From Unio delphinus (lineage: Eukaryota; Mollusca; Bivalvia; Unionida; Unionidae), in assembly GCA_029339505.1 (NCBI GenBank), contig JAQISU010000058.1, forward strand, positions 889,001-953,000: a stretch of DNA of 64,000 bases, in the 5' to 3' direction. A program made the translations under genes and the position numbers. Below, one piece after another: positions 9,140 to 19,163 of this stretch. The notes below the pieces were generated by a model. It saw only the letters and a program-made list of their open reading frames with translations, was not told the DNA's origin and ran no database searches. The first letter of the stretch is position 1; every line of letters begins with the position of its first letter.

Positions 9140-9610
9140 ATATTGTGTTATAATAATAGTTCTAATTTTGGTTATTACTTATTATTGTTCTTGTTCCGTT
9201 TTCGTTTTTTCAATTCTTATTCATTGTTCTTGTTTGTTTTATTCTTGTTACTTATTCTTAATAATTAATTGCTTTATACTTATGTATTTAATATAATTGT
9301 TAAATGTTATTGTTGTACTTGTCTTGTAATGTTACTTTTCCTCCCCTCTGTGATTCTTGGGAATAGGGGAAGTCTAGTGAAACAGTAGGGACACAGGCCT
9401 TTTCTATTTAGAGATCGCCTGGATTGGTGTACGCACATGTATACAGTCAGGTGTACCTCTGTGTCTAATCCTATCAGTCTCTCTGGGAAGCTGGTGTTGA
9501 CTCATTTCCCTTCTCTCTCTAAAATCTATATGTCCTTGTCTTGTTAAATGTTTATTTTCTATAGTGAATTCTCAACTCGATTGGTATCAGAGAATTCCAT
9601 TTGGCTGACC
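9140..9610 (+). other. Possible LTR remnant ending in a copia-like primer binding site
   Basis: AT-rich, non-coding. At 9581-9593 the sequence ATTGGTATCAGAG matches the primer-binding site complementary to initiator tRNA-Met that follows the 5' LTR of many Ty1/copia elements. A plausible LTR end (TTCTCA) is just upstream. No internal region follows, so this is a low-confidence solo or truncated LTR. Confidence 0.25.
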
Positions 9611-10620
9611 AAACACTAATCTCCAATATGGCTTTTTTGGACCACACCCAATCAAAATTTAAAACTTAAATAACCTACCAAGATCAAACTTACATAGTCA
9701 CTTTGACACATTCGTGTAGGTATTTTGTTTTTTCTTAGGGTAAAAATTCCTCAAAGGAACTTTTACCGATAGGATGGTGCAGATTATATAGTATACTAAA
9801 TACTTACGTTAGGGCATAGCGATAAGTGATAGGAAATTCGTAACTCATATAGCTTGACGCAATTACACAGGTGGCTTACACATAATTGGTATAGGGCCTC
9901 CACTAGAAAAACTGGATTAAATTGAAATCAATCGACAGGGATTGCAACCTCATAGACACATACGCATACATTGCAAACACCCACTATGACCTCATTAGAA
10001 TATATAAGGTAGTCTTAACCCAGGACTATCAGACCCCCGCAACACAATGTTGCAATAGTAGAGAAATATAGTAAGAACATCAAAATAATACACAACACAA
10101 CAATATAGCATATCCATCTTTACATGTCTTATGGGGTTGCAAATATTAAAATAAGGGTGTGGGACTTTGGCTCTCCTCGGGTTTGTTTGTTTCTGGGTCC
10201 GGATGTGCGTTCGCTGCCTCTGCGTGTGGGACGATGATTGCAGTACCTTGGAGCCCCTTGGACCTTTCCGCCTTTTCCGCTTCCGGACATGTACATTACT
10301 AGCGAAGCGGGACAACTTTTTCCTTCGCTACCATTGCTCTGATTGGTATCTAGAGTAGGGTGGGTGTGTGTAGTGCCATTCCTACCCACCTGAAAGGCTA
10401 TCATTTCCCTTGATAGTTACTTTTTAGTAATTCAGGGGAACGCCTATCAATGACTAAAATATGGTGCAATTAAGCACTTGAACCCTAAGGGGAGGGAGTG
10501 CTCTTCCCCTCCCTGAAGGAACTAAATGGACACCGATATGGTGTCTATAAAAGCTGCACATATGTCTCTAGTACACGGTTGCAGCTATAAAATACCCAAG
10601 TCAGTCAGTTACATCCCTTA
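9610..10620 (+). promoter_or_regulatory. Promoter-like cassette P3
   Basis: Third copy of the cassette. It has CACAGGTGGCTTACACA (9878), GGACCTTTCCGCCTTTTCCG (about 10260), an inverted CCAAT box (GATTGG, 10340-10345), an imperfect AGTTACTTTTTAGTAATT palindrome (10416-10433), and TATAAAA at 10546 and again at 10586. It ends with TTACATCCCTTA at 10609. Compared with P4 it has about 150 bp extra near 9990-10140. No clear ORF follows. Confidence 0.5.
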
Positions 10621-11260
10621 CATCATTTATCATTCAGGCAAAGACTGCAGATCGAGTAGGACGGCTTTTCTGGAGCTGGCGACCTGATGACGTCACGACG
10701 GGTGCGAAAGCACATTTTCCCGGGCTTAACAGTTAAGGACGGTTCAACACGTTATCAACTCACTACCACTACGAAGAGAAAAATCATGATGTGGGGCGGT
10801 GGACTATACAGAGAAAATATTTCGGCGAGTTTATAAGTCCCTTTAACAAACGGCAGAAGTCAAAGATATATGGAAACTGAGTAGCCCACTATAACAACGT
10901 GGTGAAGAAAAATGGCGGGCACTGAAGTGGACTTGCTCCTACATCGAACGACTGGAACCACATTGTAACCAGCCATGGAAATCTAAACAATGTGGCGGAC
11001 CTGAGGCGCGCTGACTGGTGATATCAAAGTATTGAGTAACCCGCAGGCTGCCGTAGGATGATATCACCAAGTCAGCGAAATACTACCTTAGATAGCCAGC
11101 TTTTTGATGCAATTACAGCGGTCTTCTGATGTGTCGCCAGCATCGGACTACTCGAATGAAGCAGTTTCAACGAAAAGATATTGCCATTTATCTTTTCATT
11201 GCCTGAATAATAGGGGACTCATTTGGTTACGAGTACCCCTCTTTGAACAACTTTCCGTGG
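10621..11260 (+). other. Sequence behind P3: no clear ORF, one long hairpin
   Basis: GC content is higher than in the surroundings but no convincing ORF is present. An inverted repeat has arms at 11009-11026 and 11059-11077 (CGCTGACTGGTGATATCA against its complement with one extra base) around a 32-nt loop. If transcribed from P3 the RNA would fold into a stable hairpin. Confidence 0.4.
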
Positions 11261-12000
11261 CCCTAAAAGCTAATTTGACCTTATTGGTACAGCCTCCAAC
11301 AAAATTCAAGACCAAAATTACCTACCATTGACTACACTATTATATGTCGCTTAGACATTTTTAATTTTCTAAATTTGTTAGGGACTTATTATATGTACGC
11401 TTATGTACTAGTTTTATTTGAATGATAGGACTCTAAATAATAATTCTTCAACTTATATATTTGAATAATTGCACAGGTGGCTAACACATTATTGGATGTT
11501 AATTTGTCCATTAGTACAACTGGACTGAATTTGACCTTTAATATGACCTTGTCGTTTCAGGTGTGGACTGCGTCCTTTGCTGTGCTGTCTTGCTCTTGCG
11601 TGCTCTGGTGTGTGCTGCTGTGTCGACACCCTCCTGGACCTGGGCCCTTTCCGCCTTTGCCATTTCCGACTCACCATTACTAGCGAAATGAGAAAGCATT
11701 TTCCCTCGCTACCAACGTTTACTTCTGATTGGTTGTTAGGGGTGGGTGTGTGTAGGTATTATTCCTACCCACCCCATGGGCTTTCATTTCTCCCGATAGT
11801 TACTTTTTAGTAATTCGGGAGAACGCCCTATTTAAAATATAGTGCATTTAAGCACTGTAAATCCTGAGGGGGGGGGAGTAGCGACCCTCCCCAAGGGACC
11901 TTAAATGGCCACCGATATGGTGGCTATAAAAGTTGTCCATATGCCCCTAGTGGGCGGTGACAACTCTAAAACAATCATGATGATGATGTTACATCCCTTA
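11260..12000 (+). promoter_or_regulatory. Promoter-like cassette P4, upstream of small gene E
   Basis: Fourth copy. It has CACAGGTGGCTAACACA (11473), CCTTTCCGCCTTTGCC (11647), an inverted CCAAT box (GATTGG, 11727-11732), the same AGTTACTTTTTAGTAATT palindrome as P3, TATAAAA at 11925-11931, and TTACATCCCTTA at 11989. The TATAAAA-to-TTACATC distance is 64 bp, against 63 bp in P3, so spacing is conserved while the sequence has diverged. Confidence 0.5.
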
Positions 12001-12105
12001 CACTCACTTTTCATATTATATGCTATTCACAAAACGTACAATCTATCATCCACACACTGGGAAGCAGCCAAAACAAATAACACAATCTACTATCATGGGT
12101 TCTGA
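12001..12105 (-). repeat. Inverted copy of the gene B spacer
   Basis: Reads as the reverse complement of about 6745-6848 (shared ATGCTATTCACAAAAC, CAATCTATCATCCAC and AGCAGCCAAAACAAAT). It lies immediately behind the P4 TTACATCCCTTA motif. Confidence 0.7.
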
Positions 12106-12498
12106 TTAGATGTTGGAAATCTTGATTTCAAGCTCGGCCTAGTCTCACACTGATGTAAAGTACAACTAAACTATTTGGCAATTCACTAATTACACAGATA
12201 CTTAATACTTCATTTTAGAAGTAATAAGATATCAAACCGATTGGATTCTGTCTTTAACTAGAGTGAAACAATTTGACAAACTAGCTTTCCTAAACCGGGT
12301 GCCTTCCTGCTTTGCCCTGACCCGACATGTTACTCTAAAGCGAGACTGCCATTTAACGCGGGTGCCGGGGAGACGGCGATAACACAGCCTAGTGTAGTCA
12401 AAGTTACCTTTGGTCCCGACCAATTAAATAGCCCGACCTTCGGACATTAATTAAATTTAAGACACAGCTATTTCTGGATATTAGACGGGGAATATGTA
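12106..12498. other. Leader region of gene E with a GC-rich island
   Basis: Bases 12226-12425 are distinctly GC-richer than their surroundings and are open on the minus strand for 63 codons with an Arg-rich translation. It could be a fragment of an unrecognised repeat. I see no RNA-gene promoter boxes I would trust. Confidence 0.3.
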
Positions 12499-12987
12499 AT
12501 GGAAAGACTACATAATGAATGGAAGTTTACGAACAGCCTGGACTTTGCAAAAAGACTGAAAATAGCCAAGGAGCTCTTAGAAGGAATGCTAGAAGAAGAA
12601 GCAGAAAAGTTACGAGGCTGCATTAACCTACCCTATGTCAGAGTGGGGACATTGAAGGAAGTGATAGATATTGTCCAAAACGTAAAGTGCTTTTTGGATA
12701 ATATCTGGACAGAGTGGCCCCATGTCCAAAATGGTTAGGACCAGCTCAAGAAAGCCGAAGAACTGATGAGAAAGGAGCTATTAAAAGAAGTGAAGAAGAA
12801 TAAAGATAACTGGAGTAAGGAGAGAAAGGACAACGTAAACGAAAAAAAGAAAAAGGAACTTGAAAGATTAAATAACAATTGGATAAAGATACAAAAGAAG
12901 TTTAGAGCTAAGGGACATCCTGACTGGATTCCCGAGGACGAAAAGAAGAACAAAAAGGGAATCATTAATAAAATCAAAAGGTGGTGA
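12499..12987 (+). CDS. Small gene E, Lys/Glu-rich coiled-coil protein with histone-type 3' end; one in-frame TAG
   Basis: From ATG 12499 one frame runs to the TGA at 12985-12987, interrupted only by a TAG at 12736-12738. Without that stop it would have 162 codons. The first half has helical segments (RLKIAKELLEGMLEEEAEKL) and some hydrophobic positions (VIDIVQNVKCFLDNIW). The second half is almost pure Lys/Glu/Asn coiled coil, ending in WIPEDEKKNKKGIINKIKRW. The stop is 38 nt before a near-canonical histone stem-loop. P4 lies 0.5 kb upstream. I recognise no family, and composition could suggest nucleic-acid binding, but that is a guess. Decay by point mutation is the simplest reading of the TAG. 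Confidence 0.5.
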
Positions 12988-13025
12988 AACAACGGAAGAA
13001 AATAAAAGAAGAAGAAGTACCCAAA

Positions 13026-13041
13026 GGTCCTTTTCAGGGCC
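13026..13041 (+). terminator. Histone-mRNA-type 3' stem-loop, gene E
   Basis: GGTCCTTTTCAGGGCC with CCAAA before and ACTCA after is the closest match to the metazoan histone consensus in the window: 6-bp stem with one G-T wobble and a TTTC loop. CTCAAAAAGATA follows at 13052-13063, in the place of the U7 target. Confidence 0.8.
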
Positions 13042-13094
13042 ACTCATATACCTCAAAAAGATATTTGCTTTCTTTGCCTCCATTTATCTTGTCG

Positions 13095-13335
13095 CTCGAC
13101 AGTCCCACATACAAATAATATTCCCCAAGTTAAATTTCCCTTGAGGCTATATAGTCCCACTATGTTAAATTTCCCTTGAGGCTATATAGTCCCAAATACA
13201 ATTAATATTCCCTGAGGCTAGATAGTCCCACCATGTTAAATTCCCCTTGAGGCTAGATCGTCCCACTGTCTTTGAGGCTAGAAGGTCCCAAGCCCTTTTT
13301 GACTGGATTTTTCTTTTAGGCTAGATCGTCCCATA
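13095..13335. repeat. Degenerate minisatellite around GAGGCTA(T/G)ATAGTCCCA
   Basis: About six copies of a 30-45 bp unit containing TTGAGGCTAKATMGTCCCA, starting 50 bp behind the gene E 3' end. Confidence 0.8.
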
Positions 13336-13562
13336 TTACTACTTGTATGTGTATATGGGCGACCTTCACCTATTTAATAATGTATTCATTTATTTTCCAG
13401 GCAATATATGTGAATCTTAATCGAATAACTGAATACATAAATAAAATAGTTTTTTTTAATTTTTTTTTCTTTGTATTAATGTATAGTTAGAAATATTAAT
13501 CCGATATGGTCATTAATTTAACTTTTTTAGAAAAATAATTACAAAGTGGAATCGCAAATGTG

Positions 13563-13602
<40 letters not shown>

Positions 13603-14191
13603 TTGAAACGATCTCTGATATATCGTAACCGATTTACATCACATCCTTTGTATACTATGTAATTTTATTCCAGGATTTGGCGAGATTATAAACAGAAAGG
13701 GGGGATTGAAGCACGAATGATCGTGACTTTGTTTTCTTCATATTGTAATCTTTCAATATTTGAAGCATTCGTGAAAATAAAAACCTAATTGTAACTGTAT
13801 TGTTAGTATGGCAATGAATATCAAATAAGTTCGGAAGAATGTAGCTGTCGCAAAGGATTGTGTAAAATGTCAAATTTTATCTTCTCATCTACAACGGTGG
13901 ACATTCACGTATTTAAAGGGTATCAAAGTCAATAAATCTACTGACAGGTAAGCTACATTTTGTTTATTAATCGACATCTTGATCAACTAAACACCTCCCC
14001 CCCCCCCCATTGTGCATTTTAAAAATAATAATATTTAAAATCTGTATATTTAAGACGTAAAAGTCTTTAAAGGGTAATGCTTTAAGGCCTTTTGTCGGGC
14101 AAGGACAAGTGGTACTGCAACTCTGATAGTGCCTAGATGGAGCAAAATCATAAATCCATCACTTCATTCACACACACACAAACGCACACAC

Positions 14192-14236
<45 letters not shown>

Positions 14237-14934
14237 GACATGCATCATATCTTGTTTAATATGAAATAGCACATGTATCTTATTCAATGGGACCAATCGG
14301 TCGGTGCTTATTTGTTCTCTGACAGAAATGTTCTCACGTATAACGTTGTGAAACACATTTGGGACATAACAAGATTTTCTAGCGCTCACAATTTACGAAA
14401 CATAAGCGCAAACTTCTGTTGTGTTGCGAAACGGGGCCCTGTACTACCAGGATGTTTATGGTGCACTCGACTGCACGTAAATTTGTGATGCAATGTACTG
14501 TTAAAATGGGTGTGCTGCAATATGCATGTCAATTTAATATAATGAAATTAAAATAATATAACAAGCAATATAAGTCAAATATGGGTAACAATGTAGTAGT
14601 GGTATTGGCAGTAGTAATAGTAGTCGTACTTGTAGTAGTAGCAACAGTAGTTATTCTAGCATTTGTAAAAGTAATTCAAGTAGCCAAAAAGCAGAAGCAA
14701 CTATAAGACTGAGCAGCATTGTAGTTGCAGTTGTTTTTGTTGTTGCTGCTGCTGTTATTATAGCAGCAGTAATTGTTGTAAGAAAATTAAACATGTTTGG
14801 GTAGAGTTGGAAGTTTTAGTAGCAGACGTAGTTGTTATACGTTGTTTGATATACGCTAGTTTTGGTAGTGGTGGTGGTGGTTTTGTTGTTTTACGTTGAC
14901 GAAATAGCCAGTGGAGCTGGGGGTGGTGAATTAG
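13336..14934. other. Intergenic, no gene seen
   Basis: AT-rich. It contains (GA)n at 13566-13599, a C-run at 13997, a compound (CA)n(TA)n(CA)n tract at 14170-14234, and a degenerate GTA/TTG trinucleotide-rich stretch at 14590-14900. Confidence 0.6.
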
Positions 14935-15406
14935 TAGGGCATAACCGACTTTTGATCCGGAAATCGGATTCCACCGGATAGTATGAACTTCCGATTAATC
15001 GGAGTCGGACAAGGCAGGAACAACCGATTCGGATAATAAAAATAATAAAGTTGAATTTCTATAGCACCGTGTCTAACACTGCGTGTCATTCGATAGTGCG
15101 TTAATAAAGTTAAATAAGAAGTCAGAAAAGTCCAATATGGTCAAAACAACCACTCTGTGAGACAATCTATTTGAACCGACGGGTGAAAACCGGAAATGAA
15201 GCCGGATATGGTAAAGTACTAAGTAACATGCTAGACACGGCAAAACCATATACCAGAAACCCGGAAACGGACGATGAAATTTTTTAGAAAAAAAAATAAG
15301 GATTTAGCATTTCCGATTAATCGAATCGTATCCGGAATCGGAAAAATTTCATGCCCAAAATCCGGAATCGGAAATCGGTAGAAAAATGCTAATCGGTTAT
15401 GCCCTA
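14935..15406. mobile_element. hAT-like MITE with 8-bp target-site duplication
   Basis: A 472-bp element. Its ends are inverted (TAGGGCATAACCGA at the left; the right end reads TCGGTTATGCCCTA). The 8-bp TGAATTAG is repeated directly at 14927-14934 and 15407-15414. The inside has many ATCCGGAAATCGG-like sub-repeats near both ends and no ORF. An 8-bp duplication with TAGGG termini fits the hAT superfamily; an autonomous partner is not in the window. Confidence 0.8.
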
Positions 15407-15414
15407 TGAATTAG

Positions 15415-16734
15415 GGAAATATTTTTATAAGTTTTAAAGAGTACGTCAGGTAGCTGCATTGACGACGTCTGAATGCTTAGACATCACTCTTCAATCAAAA
15501 CGTTGATGAAATCATTGATGTCAAGCGTTGTACTTTGTGTAACAATATAGTTGCAATAGACAAAACAGCTTGACCGATGTGCATAAAGATTGATCGGCTA
15601 GACTATCAAATATACTTCAATGTTTTATTACTTAACTTCAAACTTGGCGACGAGTAGATTGGTAGACAAAAATAATCTTCAGTCACTATACGCAAAATCA
15701 AATTAAGCTGTCTATTCGAGCGTTTACAAGATTTGGGTCAACTTTTAACATTGCCGTAGGATTAATTATGTCTGGATAGATTCAAGTCAATGCTAGTGGT
15801 CTTGATTGTTCCATTCTTAATTATTATCAATTTGAAAGAAGTTGGTATTGTTGAGTGAAATGCAGACCACTCAGAACTTCTGTGGCATATATTTATAATA
15901 GATTTACCAAAATAAGAAAAAAAAATATTTTGGATCAAAAGTTTCTCAGTGGATTAAACTTAAACCCCCAAAATAAATCATTTGGCAGAAAGCACGTGTA
16001 CTATTTTTCTAACGAACCAGTAGCCTTATTTATATCCGTAGGCAATAATTATGTATCGAGACAAGCTGTTGTCTCGTAACGACCATAACGTTTTTGAGAC
16101 ACGCACCTTTGCGTGATTATCAATGATTTTGTGATATAATATAAATAGAAAACAGATCGTGTTAATAGTGTAACTACGTCAATTTCCGACACTTAACCGC
16201 GCTTTGTTATTTATAAAGGTTGCAGAGTAACACCGGTGACCATTAGGATGCCAAAACTGTATTTGTTGGTTTAGTACTGATTACAATCATGCTAATTTGT
16301 TATGTTTGGCTTTACAGTTCAATGGACATTTTTATTTAGGATAGCTCAGGAAGAATATTAAATAAGTTTTATATATTAGTAATTAGTGTCATTATTCAAA
16401 TGCCAGTAAATTCTCTAAAGACTGAAAGCGTTATTCTGTAAAATATGTTACATTCATGTATTTGAGATGAAAATCTCATGACATGATCTCTTCCATTACA
16501 ATGTAGTGTTTACGCAATGACGCACATGCTTTTCGCTCAAATAATGTTTGGCCGTATGGGCAATTTCTGTGGAATACTGCATGTTCCGGTTACAGATTCA
16601 TTTACGGCATACTACAGTGATTAAAGCACGAACATTTCCCTTGAGGAACAACAGCGATAAGACAAACACTGCTAATAATTTGCAATCTTAGAAATTTGTT
16701 CAGCATCAGCATGACTTCAAAGTAAAGGACAATA
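15415..16734. other. Intergenic, no gene seen
   Basis: Unique-looking AT-rich sequence. A 74-codon ORF at 15855 has no recognisable feature. Confidence 0.5.
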
Positions 16735-17890
16735 CAGTAGGACATACAATTCACTAAATGACTTCTATGATCAAGGCAGCACAATATATTGAATAATTAC
16801 AATGGTAGGGACAATAAGAAAGGTCAGTACAATATGATATGCAATACATTAAATGACTACAACGGAAATGACATTACAATAGGATATGAAATATATTAAA
16901 TGACTACAATGGAAATGACATTACAAAAGGATATGAAATACATTAAATGACTAGAACGGAAATGACATTACAATAGGATATGAAATATATTAAATGACTA
17001 GAACGGAAATGACATTACAAAAGGATATGAAATACATTAAATGACTAGAACGGAAATGACATTACGATAGGATATGAAATATATTAAATGACTAGAACGG
17101 AAATGACATTACAAAAGGATATGAAATACATTAAATGACTAGAACGGAAATGACATTACAATAGGATATGAAATATATTAAATGACTAGAACGGAAATGA
17201 CATTACAATAGGATATGAAATATATTAAATGACTAGAACGGAAATGACATTACAATAGGATATGAAATATATTAAATGACTAGAACGGAAATGACATTAC
17301 AATAGGATATGAAATATATTAAATGACTACAATGGAAATGACATTACAATAGGATATGAAATATATTAAATGACTACAATGGAAATGACATTACAATAGG
17401 ATATGAAATATATTAAATGACTACAATGGAAATGACATTACAATAGGATATGAAATATATTAAATGACTACAATGGAAATGACATTACAATAGGATATGA
17501 AATATATTAAATGACTAGAACGGAAATGACATTACAATAGGATATGAAATATATTAAATGACTACAATGGAAATGACATTACAATAGGATATGAAATATA
17601 TTAAATGACTACAATGGAAATGACATTACAATAGGATATGAAATATATTAAATGACTACAATGGAAATGACATTACAATAGGATATGAAATATATTAAAT
17701 GACTACAACGGAAAGGACATTACAATAGGATATGCGATATATATAATGACTACAATGCAAAGGGCAAGATAACAGGATATGTAATGCATGCAGTGCCAAA
17801 AATGGTTTGCACAATATAATATATTTAATACGTTAAATGACTACAATGGTAAGGACTTCACAATAGGATATGTAATATATTAAATGACAA
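16735..17890. repeat. 47-bp satellite array
   Basis: About 19 good copies (16865-17720), degenerate at both edges, of a 47-bp unit containing GGAAATGACATTACAATA and GGATATGAAATATATTAA. Two flavours alternate: AGAACGG and ACAATGG before AAATGACATT. An AAAAGG/CATTAAAT variant occurs every second unit in the first third. Confidence 0.95.
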
Positions 17891-18285
17891 AAATGATGTG
17901 AAAAATACCAAAATACTTTTAACCTATTCGTCAATTTCGAATTAGCAATTTTCGCCTTGCAAAAATCAGCACTGGTAAATATTGAATCAATACATAACAT
18001 ACTTAACAATATGTACATATGAATTACTTGCATAAGCGATGAATATGGAATGCACAATGTCACGAATCAATAAGTAAAAGTCAAAATAATGACTGTAATA
18101 AATTAGCATCACAAACTGCACAGATTCTTGATATGCTAATAAACGTTTGCTTCTTTATTTGCTCCTTTGAAAAGCTTTTCTACTTGAAAAAATAATAGTT
18201 ACACTCCAAAAGCTCTACATGTACATATCATTGTATTAAATCTACTGCAATACGATATAATAAATGGCCACACAGCTGTATTACT
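17891..18285. other. Intergenic, no gene seen
   Basis: AT-rich sequence between satellite and microsatellite; nothing recognised. Confidence 0.5.
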
Positions 18286-18396
18286 ACATGTATGCATGTA
18301 TGCATATATGTATGCATGCATGTATGTATGTATGTATGTATGTATGTATGTATGTATGTATGTATGTATGTATGTATGTATGTATGTATGTATGTA

Positions 18397-18463
<67 letters not shown>

Positions 18464-18544
18464 ATATGTGTGTGTATGTATGCAGGTGTGTATGTGTGTA
18501 TGTATGTATGTATGTATGTATGTATGTATGTATGTATGTATGTA

Positions 18545-18584
<40 letters not shown>

Positions 18585-18737
18585 CATGCATGCATGCATG
18601 CATGCATGCATGTATGTATGTATGTATGTATGTATGTATGTATGTATGTATGTATGTATGTATGTATGTATGTATGCATGTGTGTATGTATGTATGTATG
18701 TATGTATGTATGTATGTATGTATGTATGTATGTATGT
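18286..18737. repeat. Compound (TATG)n/(TG)n/(CATG)n microsatellite
   Basis: About 450 bp of alternating tetra- and dinucleotide blocks. Open frames across it on both strands are by-products of the repeat. Confidence 0.97.
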
Positions 18738-18835
18738 CCATTATCTCCGAAGGTATTATAAATATGTTCTATAAAACTTAGTGTTATTTAAAGACGTTCA
18801 TAAGAATTGCGTACATTTACATAAATATCATGTGT

Positions 18836-19163
18836 CTGTTTGTTTGTTTGTTTGATTTAGATTTTTAACGTAGCTTTAAAGAAAATTCAGTCATATCGTT
18901 ACGATGTCTGCAGTGAGGCAGTTTGTAGTGATGTCTTGCACTGGGGCATCCTGCCGCAGACATGTAGCATGATGTCCCACCCAGTCACATTATCCTGACA
19001 CCAGGCCTACCAGTCTTAACATTAACATCTTAATACAGAGCGCCAAGCAAGGCAGCTGTTAGTACCATTTTTTGTAAATCTTTGATATGACTCGGCTGGG
19101 GATCGAACCCACGACCTCCCGCTTCCGCGGCGAACTCTCTAATCACTAGGCCACAAGAGCGGT
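18836..19163 (-). mobile_element. tRNA-derived SINE, apparently full length
   Basis: On the minus strand the head has a polymerase III A box (TGGCCTAGTGATTAGAG, about 19153-19137) and B box (GGTTCGATCCC, about 19109-19099). A body follows that contains GTGACTGGGTGGGACAT and TGTCTGCGGCA, and the element ends in a (CAAA)n tail at about 18836-18855. The same body occurs at 54505-54680, which shows it is a dispersed family. The cloverleaf of a working tRNA is not maintained. Confidence 0.8.

Noticed and set aside
5475..12738. Alternative nuclear genetic code with UAG as glutamine
   Set aside because: Other genes in the window end with TAG (for example gene B), broken transposons contain all three stops, and animals use the standard nuclear code.
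5280..13041. True histone gene cluster
   Set aside because: No ORF has a histone fold or H1/core histone motif despite the histone-type 3' ends.
18264..18781. Several 120-180 codon ORFs on both strands
   Set aside because: They are translations of the TATG/TG/CATG microsatellite; open frames follow from the repeat composition.
19080..19160. Functional tRNA gene on the minus strand
   Set aside because: A and B boxes are present but continue into a conserved SINE body with a CAAA tail; arms do not pair as in a working tRNA.
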